The notes under the pieces were generated by a model. That model saw nothing but the letters and a program-made list of their open reading frames with translations, did no database searches and was not told where the DNA came from. 64,000 nt of DNA from Stropharia rugosoannulata (Eukaryota > Basidiomycota > Agaricomycetes > Agaricales > Strophariaceae). Both the position numbers and the translations under genes were made by a program. The stretch lies in NCBI GenBank assembly GCA_028532985.1, contig JANCIK010000001.1, forward strand, positions 3,162,001 to 3,226,000, in the 5' to 3' direction. Shown piece after piece: positions 12,187 through 22,400 of this stretch (position 1 is the first letter of the stretch; each line of letters begins with the position of its first letter).

Positions 12187-13613
12187 CTATGCCCTGCCTG
12201 AAGACCCCATCCGCGACATGTTTCCACTCCAAGTAATAGGCGATATCCTGCGCGGAATAGCGATGCGTAGCATGATGCCGTCGAATTCTGCACGTACATG
12301 CGCGAGGTCGGCGTCATATCCGAAAGAGATTTTGCGTTCAAAATGACCTGTAGTAGATTAGCATTACGGTAGTCTATATTAATAATAAAGTGCATACCAC
12401 CGCCGTTTTCCCAGCTATCCGCAACGATATGTAAAATCCTTCTCCGTTTGGTAGCGAGAGTGATGCCTTCTCTACTGAAGCCTGGGAGACGGACGAGTAG
12501 CTTGTACTCGGTGGATGCCGTCTCCACCTCGATCCAGCTGGTGTCAGGCGGCAAAAGGGCGTGACTAAGGAAAGGCATGTACGGAGCCTGCCTTGGATCC
12601 ATCAGAGATTGGCTGAAGGAGTTTGACTCGACGGGCAAAATGATGGGAGGCTCGGGGGGAGGATATGAAGTGTCTTGCATGGAGTGCATGCTGGAGGAGG
12701 GGCTGGCGTAATTTGATGAAGAGTTGGCCATGGCCATAGACTGCAGCTGGGAAGCGGTCATGAAGCGGCGCATGGCGGTCCCTTCTGATAAGGGGGGAGC
12801 ACGGGGCTGTGGTGGAGGGGGTTGTGGGGCTCGGAATGGGGAAATTGGCCGAGGAGGAGGGGGTGGGTGAGACTCCATGGGTGAAGACTCCGGTCTGGAT
12901 GGCGTATTTGATAGGTCTTTGTCACGAGAAGGATCTTTGCTGAGACTGGAGGAGGAAGAAGAGGAGCTGGGGCCGTCGGAGGATGAATAAGAGGAAGATG
13001 ATGATGAATTTCCGGAGTCGAGCTGTGGGCACTCGGCAGAGGAAGTGGGGGATGGGGAGTCTGCCGGGGGCGGAGAGGCGGGTTCCGGGGACGGATCTGG
13101 GGCAGGGCGAGACGATGACTGGCGCTGACTGGCAAGGGTGTGAAAGGGAATCTGGGACGGGAGGGGGAGACTGGCTGACGAATACCTGTCGAGCCACGCA
13201 GGGGAGGACAGATCGGGTGGCTGCCGCTGGCGGAGAACGGCGGAGGTCAAGTCGGGTACCTCTGCAGGACGGGTGGAGGGGATTGCTCTCGGCTCTGGTC
13301 CACGGGGCTTTGGACTCGCATGTGGCTCTGGCTGGTGGTCTACTGGGTCTTGGTGCTTCTGCTGCCTGAGCAGACTGTCCTGAGCGACCGAGGCCAAGGA
13401 GCGGTCATCCTGAGGCCTTAGCGGCGGCTGGAGGGTGGGAGAGCGTGGGGGCTGAATGGTGGATTGTGGCTGCTGGTCGAGGAAGAAGGGGGAGTCTGCC
13501 TGGGAGAGGGCGGGGGACGGGAGAGGGACCTCGCGGGGCGAGTTGAAGGACGCGTGTCGCTTTGAGTGCGACGCCCGCTGCTGGGGAGACATTTTTGAAG
13601 GATTGTCGCTCAT
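12187..13613 (-). CDS. HSP20-like (alpha-crystallin domain) protein with long disordered N-terminus, paralog A
   Basis: Two exons (12398-13613 and 12187-12347) give about 458 aa. The N-terminal ~320 residues are Pro/Ser/Gln-rich and disordered. The C-terminal ~110 residues form an alpha-crystallin-like sandwich: WIEVETASTEYKLLVRLPGF, EGITLATKRRRILHIVADSW, then across the 50-nt intron GHFERKISFGYDADLAHVRA and EFDGIMLRIAIPRRI. The intron lies at the same codon and phase as in paralog B (18752-19255), which confirms both models. Small heat-shock proteins hold unfolded proteins as oligomers; this one has no clear C-terminal IxI motif, so canonical chaperone action is uncertain. I chose the Met at 13613 (MSDNPSK) because upstream codons in the same frame (open to 13880) overlap CRE-like promoter motifs; a start at 13880 remains possible. 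Confidence 0.72.
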
Positions 13614-13669
13614 GGTGGTAGCGGACAGAAAAGGGCGAGCAACCAAACTGCCCCGAGCCGGGCCCTCCA

Positions 13670-13706
13670 TGACGTCACTCGCTCGACCGGCCGAGCCCGA
13701 CGTCAT
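13670..13706. promoter_or_regulatory. Paired CRE/ATF-type sites upstream of HSP20-like A
   Basis: A perfect palindrome TGACGTCA lies at 13670-13677. A near-perfect CGACGTCAT follows at 13698-13706. These are 57 and 85 bp upstream of the proposed ATG at 13613. Such sites bind Atf1/CREB-type bZIP factors, which mediate stress responses in fungi, so the position fits a stress-chaperone-like gene. If translation starts at 13880 instead, the sites would be inside the coding region. Confidence 0.45.
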
Positions 13707-14380
13707 CTGCCTTTTCCGGCCTCCGCCCCCGTCGTCAACACTGGTTCTGCGGACCCACATCTCCTGCATTCGCTCCATGGCTGCGCTGCACGCCAATTCC
13801 CTGGCCCGGCTCGCCGCCATGGACTGGCTCGCAGCTCGCTCCACTGCCGGCGCTATTATCCACGAATCACGGGCAGCCAATCACACGCCGCTCTGCCACC
13901 TGTGCCCACTTGTCTGCTTTCAGGCGGCCAGGTTTGATTTATCGGTTCATTTCTTTTCGTCTACCGCCCGCTCGCACTCCTCGGTCGCATTTACAGGCGG
14001 TATAATTAGGCGCATGTCGCCCCTGCGCGCCTGCCTTGCGCGAGGTAGGATAGGGGTACTCATCGTCTGCGTTCCCACCGCCCACCCCACCAGCTCCGCA
14101 CCTTCTAGCAATGCTCTATCTGCACGCTCTGTTGCTGGTGGCTGACTGCAATGAACAAAATTCATGTTGCTTGCGACACGGAAATGAAGCCCGTTATGAG
14201 TAATTACAATTTACAACTCTGATGATGCTATTAATCTCCTCCTCCTCCTCAGGTCAGAGCATCCTCCCCCTTGCCACACAGCGCCATGTCAGATAATACT
14301 GTTGCAGTAATTGACACAGATGCTGGAGTGCAACAGTGCACTCAGGCCCAGGCCTAGACCACTGGGTGGGGCCAACCCAG

Positions 14381-14390
14381 TGACGTCATC
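14381..14390. promoter_or_regulatory. Third CRE-type site
   Basis: A perfect TGACGTCATC motif, the same core as the pair near 13670. It lies about 770 bp upstream of the HSP20-like A start. Three copies of an 8-bp palindrome core in 700 bp is more than expected by chance, but function is inferred. Confidence 0.35.
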
Positions 14391-14963
14391 AGGTCCTGTT
14401 GATCTGCCACGCCACGGACACCGGCCTCCGCGCGCTCCGTCCCGCCACACCACGCTCCGCGTTCCACTCCCCACTCCCCAGCGCGCTCCCGCTCCCAAGT
14501 CTTCTCCATTTTGCGCCCTCTTCCTTGTTAGGCGCTGCGCACTGAATGGAGGGTGGAGACATGGAGTGGCGGGTGCGGCGGCAGCGGAGGACAGTCTACG
14601 CGTCTGCGTGACGGATCAATTACAACACTGTATGAACGGAACGCGCGTGTGTGAGGGAGAGAGAGGACGAGCCCGGCTGGCTCGGACGGCGGCACTCCTC
14701 GTCAGCAGCGTGCGAGCTCTGGCAGTGCGCGCTGTGCAGTGTGCAATGTATACGCTCTCATCGAGGCTCGAGCTTCGGTCGCGAGTATGTAAATAGGATG
14801 GCGAGGCACCGGGCCATGGCCGGCCGTGTTTCCGCAGTGCGTCATCGGTGGCGTCACTTGCGTTGCTCTGCGGATCGTCGCTGGGTCTGGACTCTGGACC
14901 CCCCGTCAAGCGCGCGGCTTTTCGACTGTTCGCTGTGCACCGTGGTGCGCGCTGAGTGGCTGG

Positions 14964-15476
14964 CCAATTCTGAGTAAGGTGATTGGCTACGTGCGTATTC
15001 AAGCTGGTGCTGATTGGGCTGATAGGAATGGGAGTGGTGCACCTGCGGTGTGCCCGGAGATGAGGAATGTTCTATACTTCGGGGCTACAGGTTTACGTAC
15101 ATACTACTGCTAGGAGTAGTGTACTTGTAGTCGCGATGTATGTGACATTTAATCAGCAAATAATCAGCGTAATATATCGCACGTATATGCGCACGTTTCG
15201 AGCTGGCACGCGCTGAGCTGGTCAGCACAGGCGAACGCATACGCTCATTGACCTTCTCCAGCCCAGGGCAGCTAATGGCCGGGCTCCGAGTCCGACCCGC
15301 CAGATCAGGGCACCCATCACACTTCCTATATCAGGCATTCACCCCATTCGGCATCCCCGGAACAGCCCTCGCATCAGGCAACAGGAACATACACACGCCA
15401 GTGCCACCGGCCCGCGCCAGCCCCCCTCGTGCGAGGCGACGCGCGCTGATTGGCTACCCTGCACGGCCCAGCCAAT
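14964..15476. promoter_or_regulatory. Cluster of five CCAAT boxes
   Basis: CCAAT or its complement ATTGG occurs at 14964-14968, 14982-14986, 15013-15017, 15449-15453 and 15472-15476. The last two sit in nearly palindromic context (gctgattggc and cagccaatcg). CCAAT boxes are bound by the HAP/CBF complex in fungi. The block lies in otherwise gene-free DNA more than 1.3 kb upstream of HSP20-like A, so it may be a distal element or the promoter of an unannotated transcript. Confidence 0.3.
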
Positions 15477-18400
15477 CGCGTTCTGCGACAGGTCGCTCGC
15501 GGGTGGGAAATCTTGCTTGGGTAAGGTTAAGCGTAGAGAAGTCAGAAGCATGGCGTGCCGGTTGTAAATGCCAAGCCTTTCCTTTTGTGCTATTTATGGA
15601 CTTCATAGAGTGAGGACGCGCGCGTGTAGCGAGCGGGCTACGCCGTGCGCACCAATACTCAGGACGCTGCTTGGGCTTGAGCCAGGACTTTCATAGCGAG
15701 GATAAGATTCCATACACCGCTTCCAGCAACCATACTCGACAAGCTGCCGAGGTCCGCCAGTATGAAGCGCACCATCTCCGTTGCGCGTAGTACTACTTTT
15801 ACCCAGTGCTACTGTGTTTCGTCTAATATCATCCAGCATGAGAAACCCAGAGCAGCCACGCATGTATATGGGCTGACAAGGAACATATAGGATGTGTACC
15901 CGGAACGTATATATGTCTGACATACATCAGACTGTACGGCACCGCGCTGTCGCATTGTGCGAGTTGATTTTGCAGAGTGGTGGACGTGGACACGTCGATC
16001 CACAGCGGGCGGGTGCGCGCCCGATATGCCAACTGCTCCAGAACAGGCACGGCGGCACGGTGCAATTCATCTGCCGCGCCGTGTGACACGATGGGCAGAC
16101 AGAAAACAGAAAGATGAACAGACGAGTTTATTTATTTGCGTGCACATTGTCTTTATCTTCTTGTCTATGTGCCTATCTGTCTCCCCAGTGTCAACCACAG
16201 GCGCAGGGAATAAAATAGTGCATAGTACCTATCAATATACCACGCATGTGCTCAGCTAGGTTAGAGTTTCACGGTCGGTGGGAGCCATCATGACTGGCAG
16301 AATCTGGGTGCGGGTGTACGGAATGGCTTTGAATAGCTGGTAGTGGGGGTATGTATATTTAACACACAGTGCTGACTTATCTCTGGCCAATTTTTTTTTA
16401 TTCGCCCTGACGGATGAGGCAGGGCCGCTGCCTTGCAAAGAGCTCCGGCGAAACACTGCAGCGGCGCGTGGGAATGCATGGGTACAACGCGGAGGTGGCA
16501 TAAAATGAGATGAAGTAGTAACAACGGCACGGCGATCGTGATAAATACGTTCCCCGTCGAGTACATACGCAGGCTGCACGTCATTAAGTGCGCGCATATA
16601 TGCGCCTGGTGACGGGTGGCTGACGCCGGGAATGACACTGATCAGGATGTGCCCGTGCGCAGGGCGCGCCTCGAGTGCATGGAGAAGCAGGCTAGAACTC
16701 GAAGAAGCGACAGGTGCACCACACTACATATAATATGTAACATATGTGTGGACAAGTAATTCCCGCGTAGCATACGCGAAGGTGCCCGTGCAGGGACTAC
16801 AGGCCGTTAGCGTTCTGTGGTGTGGTGTGTCTGGATGGACGGTTATACATCCAAGTGGAACGCGCCAGCGCGAAAGAAAGAAAGATCCAGAAGCCACAGC
16901 TCATCGCGCTCTGCACCATCTGCACGGTGCGCGGTCGCCGGAGTGCATCAGCATCAGCATCAGGACAAGAGAAAAGAGCAGCTGGCGGGGCATGCCACTC
17001 GCACGTCTGGGCTCTGGCAGGTGTACGTAAAATCCAATATTAGCCGCAATAGAGTGTGGGGTAATATGTTCTGACGGGACGGAGGCGCGGCCAATTATAG
17101 CGCTCTGCGCGATCGGCGACCACTGCTGACTCCAAGAGATGGCTACTTCCACCCGTCTCCTCCCCGGGCTTTGCGCCGTCGCTCGCGGGCCTGCGGGGCT
17201 GCCCCGACCCCGGGTGTGCGCTGTTCTTGTGCGGGGGCTGGGGTTGTAGTTTTTGCTTGGAGGCGACGCGAGCTTATTTGACATGCTGTACACCCACTCG
17301 CAAACGGGTGGGGTCTACAACTACTCCTGGCCTGGCCAGAAGTTTTGGTTCAATTGCCATCTATCTTCTAAAATATATTCATTCGTCCGCGGAAGCAGCT
17401 ACCGCATATACGGTGTACAGGGCGGGTCGGTCACTAGTGCTGCACAAAGGCGCGTCGTGCAGACTGGATAAATACGAGATAGCGAGAAAAAGCCGATGAT
17501 AATAAGATAGCGATGGCGTGTCTCTCGCCTAGCGCGACGTTCCGAGCACTGCGTATCAATCATATGCACTGGCGGGAAAAAGAGCAGCTTGCCATGTACA
17601 TGTCAAAGCTCTTTGTACTTGCCCATTGACAAGTCCCACAGACTGGTGCGCGACAATTGGTGCCGCAGCTGCAGGAGGGCACTCGCTGCGCCTAAGCACT
17701 GCAGACTGAAGCCGTTATGTATACGCGTACTATGTATGTGAACACCGAGCACACTGTGCCTCGCTGATCCCCCAAAGCAGCACATTGCTCATTATTGACA
17801 ACGGCAACGGGACCCTGCTGGACCGCGCGTGGGCTTCCCAGCATTCAGTGGCCAGGATAGTGGGACTGCAATGCACCCATTGAGTTCAATTCAAGGTTCA
17901 GTCAATCTGCAGCCGTATGCATGAATTGCGGGATGTGAGGAATAAATAAATCTCGCACGTATTGGCCGACTGCCTGCAAGTTCCAGACTGTGTGCCCGGC
18001 CAGGGACTGGGCACACAAATCTGCTTATGGCACGGGTATGAGCCGGCAACGCGTCGAGTCAGTGAGCGTAGTGGTCCTCCAGAGCTACGGTCTGCACGCG
18101 CGTTCTCGTATGACGAGTGGAACAGTGTTGCTCTGTAGCTGCAAAGCAACTCAGTTGTGGATATAACCTGAATTATCAATCAACGGGCCCCCTTGCATTC
18201 CCAAGCCCATCCTGGCTTCTCTTCATCAGACCGGATTGAGACGGACTGGGCGCCTCTCTCGCCCCGCGCCTCGATTAACTATCAAATGATGTTCACTGAT
18301 GAGCAGAGAAGGAAAAAGAAGGGCTGCGCAGCACGCACTGGCCCCAGTCTATTTTGTGATATATAAGTAGGTAAATAGTGCTTAGATTGGGTTATTGGTA

Positions 18401-18751
18401 CAGAATGGGAGGTGGGTAAAATAAAAGGCAGAAAAGAAAGAAGAAAGAGAGAAAGCAGGATTCATAGCGAAGGTGGCAGGGGCGCGGTGGCGGAGAATGG
18501 GCGTAGGAGTGATGGACGGACGGACGGAAAGATGGAAGCAGGAAAGAGCAGCACTCTTCTAGGATGGGATGCCCGGGCCTGGTCTGCGCGGTGATAGGGT
18601 GCAGAGGGATATAATTGGGCGAGGATGCTTCGTGCAGGGAAGGAGATGGGGCATTGTGGACTGACAGGGTCCTTTTCAGAGTTCCGCTGTGCCGGCCGTT
18701 GGTGGGGTGGGGTGGCGCACCGACCGCTGCCATGGTGGGAGCGCGGGGGGC

Positions 18752-19255
18752 CTAGGAGGTGCGGCCGAGCGGCACTGGTCGTGAGGGTGGTGGGATGACG
18801 GCGACGGCAGAGGTGCGACGGGGTATGGAGACGCGCAGCATTTCGCCATTGAAGTCGGCCTTGACCTGGGCAAGGTCGGCGTCGTAGCCAAAGGCGATGC
18901 GGCGCTCAAAGTGGCCTGTGGACGAGGGTGAGTGAGGGTGTGAGTGAGGGCGGGGACGCGTACCTCCGCCGTTGTCCCAGCGATCGGCGACGACATGGAG
19001 GACCCGCTTGCGCTTTGTGGCGAGGGTGATGCCGTCCCAGCTGAAGCCGGGGAGGCGGACGTGGAGCTGGTACTCGTGCTGGAGGGTGTGGACCTCGATG
19101 GTGCTGTCGGGGGCGGGGGTGCTGCTGAGGAAGATGCGGCTGGAGGACGAGGAGGAGGGGCGGGCGTCGTCGGGGAGGATGACGGGGGGGTCGGGGCCGG
19201 GGTAGGACGAGGAGGACGAGGAGGAGGGCGAGGAGGCGACCCGCTGGGCAGTCAT
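18752..19255 (-). CDS. HSP20-like (alpha-crystallin domain) protein, short paralog B
   Basis: Two exons (18964-19255 and 18752-18915) give 151 aa. A Ser-rich N-terminus of about 45 residues precedes a compact alpha-crystallin-like domain: STIEVHTLQHEYQLHVRLPG, WDGITLATKRKRVLHVVADR, GHFERRIAFGYDADLAQVKA, EMLRVSIPRR. It matches paralog A closely in this domain and shares the intron site and phase, so the two arose by duplication with loss or gain of the long N-terminal region. The 48-nt intron (18916-18963) is a multiple of three with no stop, so retention would insert 16 residues between the two domain halves. Start Met at 19255; the open frame continues upstream to 19438 but overlaps the divergent promoter. 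Confidence 0.75.
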   Translation of the reverse strand: MTAQRVASSPSSSSSSSYPGPDPPVILPDDARPSSSSSSRIFLSSTPAPDSTIEVHTLQHEYQLHVRLPGFSWDGITLATKRKRVLHVVADRWDNGGGTRPRPHSHPHSPSSTGHFERRIAFGYDADLAQVKADFNGEMLRVSIPRRTSAVAVIPPPSRPVPLGRTS

Positions 19256-19474
19256 CGGGCAGGATGGTCGGCAAAAGAGAGAGGCTGACCGCATGGCAAA
19301 CAGATAAGCTGCATCATCACGCGCCGTACAAATAATAAAATGCCAGCCGCCTCGATCAGGTCTCACCTCCGTCAGCCGCCCCTTCCCTATAAAGTCCCCG
19401 CCCGCCCGCCTTTCTCTCTCTCTCCATCCTACTTCCACATTCTACTCCCCCACCGTCTATCTACCAGCCCAAAA
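19256..19474. promoter_or_regulatory. Shared divergent promoter with TATA box
   Basis: Only 219 bp separate the starts of HSP20-like B (minus) and the secreted repeat precursor (plus). TATAAAG at 19388-19394 lies 81 bp before the plus-strand ATG, followed by a C/T-rich stretch (ctttctctctctctcc) typical of highly expressed fungal genes just before the start site. The two genes may be co-regulated. Confidence 0.55.
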
Positions 19475-22400
19475 ATGCACACCTTCTACGTCATCGTCCC
19501 CGCCCTCGGCCTTCTCAACATGGGCGTCAACGCCGCCACCATCGCCAACACCCTCTCCGCCAGACGCGACGGCAACCCCGAGGGCAGTGGCCCCTACTCC
19601 CTCGCCACCGGCCAGCACCAGGACCGCCAGATCCACACCGCCGACTTTGGCGAGCACGCCGAGCATGGCGGCCCCGCCCACCGCCGCGCCCCCGCCCCCG
19701 CCCCCGCCGGCGTCCCCGCCAGCGACTTCAAGGCCCCCATGCGCTTCCTACGCCGCCAGGACACCGATGCTGATCCCGACACCGACGCCGCCACCGCCGA
19801 GGCCTCCTCTGTCGAAGACTCGGTCGAGCAGCCCACGCAAGTCCGCCGCGCCATACCCAGCGTGACATTGAATGCAGAGGTTACAAAGTCTACCAACTCT
19901 GCCCCATTGCCTGGTTTTCGCACAGACGGGGTCCCTGTAGTAGGCGAGCTCCTTGAAAACAACCCGCTTTCTAACTCGCGCCGCCAGACCACAACTACCA
20001 ATGAGGGTATAGCCGCTGTTATCTCCAAGACCGGTGAAACTGTAGCTGCAGCAAAGGGCTTTGCTAGGCGCCAGGACGCTACTGACGACTCTGCCTCTGC
20101 GGGAGACTCGTCTGCTGATTCTGGCAGTGCTGACTCTTCCGATGCCTCGTCCGGCTCTGACTCCTCAGATGCGTCGACCGCCTCAGGTGGTACGGTCTCT
20201 GCCCGAGGCTTCAAGTACGGCAAGGGGAAACGTCAGGACAGCACATCGGACAATGCTGATTCTTCCGACGCCTCTACCAATGCTGACGCTGGCTCGGAAA
20301 GCACTGACGGCTCTGAAGCTTCAACTGTCGCCGCTCGCGGCATGAAGCACGGCAAAGGCAGGCGCCAGGACAGCGCCGATGGCTCAGACTCGTCAGATTC
20401 GGACAATGACGACTCTGCTGATACATCAGGGTCTGCGGATTCCTCGGACGCCTCTGGCAGTGGTAAGTTCTTGACAATTCCTGGCAATGTCACCTCTGAT
20501 TTTGTTTGACTTCTTAGACACCACCGTCTCTGCTCGCGGCATGAAGCACAGCAAGGGCAAACGCCAGGAAAGCACCGATGGGTCAAGCGCGACTGGCTCG
20601 GATGGCTCATCGGATGCTTCTAGCAGCGGCGACTCTACTGATGCCACTGGCGACGCTGAAGGTTCCGATGCCTCTGGCGATGTCGAGGGTTCCGACACCT
20701 CAGACGCCACCGTTTCTGCTCGCAGCATGAGGCACAGCAAGAACAAGCGTCAGGATAGCACCGACGGTTCTGCATCTACTGGTTCCGACTCTGATGCCTC
20801 TGGCAACGACGACTCTTCTGACGCTTCATCTGGCTCTGACACCGTCGATAATTCGAATGACTCTGGCAACACCGTCTCCGCTCGTAGCATGAAGCATGGA
20901 AAGGGAAAGCGTCAGGATAGCACCGATGGTTCCAGTTCGACTGGCTCTGATTCTTCTGACTCTTCGGATACCTCTGGCAATGACTCTTCGGATGTTTCAG
21001 ACAACACTGAGGGCTCTGACGCGTCGTCTGGATCTGACGGCACCGTCTCTGCTCGCGGCTTCAAGTATGGCAAAGGCAAGCGCCAGGACACCTCTGATGG
21101 CTCTGCGTCTACTGGTTCAGACTCTTCGGACGCTTCTGGCAATGATGACTCTGCGGATGTCTCTGGCTCAGACAACTCGGACGCTTCTGGCTCAGATAGC
21201 ACTGTCTCTGCACGCAGCATGAAGCACGGCAAGGGTAAGCGACAGGACAGCACCGACGGCTCTTCCTCGACTGGTTCAGATTCCTCAGACTCCCCTGACA
21301 ATGCTGATTCTTCGGACACCTCTGGCAATGACGATGGCTCGGGTGTATCTGGCAGTGGTGAGTTATCTTACACATGAAGCTCTGCAAATTCTGATCATTG
21401 CTTTGCACTCAGACAACACCGTTTCTGCTCGTGGCATGAAGCATGGCAAGGGCAAGCGCCAAGACAGCACAGATGGGTCAAGCTCGACGGGCGACTCTGC
21501 TGACTCTTCCGATGTCTCTGGAACCGCTGACTCTTCTGATGGCTCATCTGGATCTGACAGTACCGACGGCTCAGATGCTTCCTCAGACAGCACCGTCTCT
21601 GCTCGTAGCATGAAGCGCGGCAAGGGAAAGCGTCAGGATAGCACCGATGAATTCAGCTCTACTGCTGATGCATCTGACTCTTCGGATGCCTCTGGCTCGG
21701 ATAGCAGCGACGGCTCAGATGTTTCCTCTGACGGTACCGTCTCTGCTCGTGGAATGAAGCATGGCAAGGGCAAGCGACAGGACAGCACTGACGCTTCTAC
21801 CACCGACAGTTCGGACTCGTCTGACGCTTCTGGATCTACAGACTCTGACGCCTCTGGCTCTGATAGTACCAGCTCCACGGATGCTTCCTCTGGTTCGGAC
21901 GACCTTGTTGCTCGCGGTGCTAAGCATGGCAAGGGCAAACGTCAGGACAGCAGCGATGCCTCTAGCTCCACTGGCTCAGATTCCTCTGATGATTCTGGCA
22001 ACGGCGACTCTGCGGATGCCTCTGGCTCAGACACCACCGTTTCTGCTCGCAGCATGAAGAAGCAAGGCAAGCGCCAGGACAGCACCGACGCCTCTACCGA
22101 TTCCTCTGGCAGTACAGGTAGTTCCAACTCTGACGCCTCATCGAGCTCGGATAGCGCTGACGGATCGGATGCTTCGTCTGGTTCAGACAGCACAGTCTCG
22201 GCTCGTGGCATGAAGCACGGTAAGCGTCAGGACAGCACTGACGCCTCTGTCTCCGGTTCGGATGGCTCTGCCGACTCCTCGGATGCATCTGGCAACGATG
22301 ACTCTTCTGACGCCTCGTCCGGCTCAGACAGTACAGTGACTGCCCGCGGCTTCAAGCACGGCAATAACAAGCGCCAAGACAGTACCGACGCCTCTAGCTC

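Larger units (their letters stand above)
13614..18751. other. 5.1 kb GC-rich gene-free interval upstream of HSP20-like A
   Basis: No protein gene could be supported on either strand. The open frames found are short, compositionally random and lack splice-linked partners. What the stretch does hold is regulatory-looking sequence: CRE-type sites near 13670-13706 and 14381, CCAAT boxes around 13877, 14964-15017 and 15449-15476, a CTC trinucleotide run near 14236-14250, and several TATA-like strings. It also takes in the 3' flank of paralog B. It may be an extended promoter or the template of a long non-coding RNA; neither is shown by sequence alone. Confidence 0.45.

Noticed and set aside
13614..13880. 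89-residue N-terminal extension of HSP20-like A
   Set aside because: It would place CRE promoter motifs inside coding sequence and resembles random GC-rich translation. Kept as an alternative start, not as the call.
14311..15613. Several open frames of about 95-160 codons in the GC-rich gap
   Set aside because: High GC content lowers stop-codon frequency; compositions are random Arg/Ala/Pro mixtures with no domain and no splice partners.
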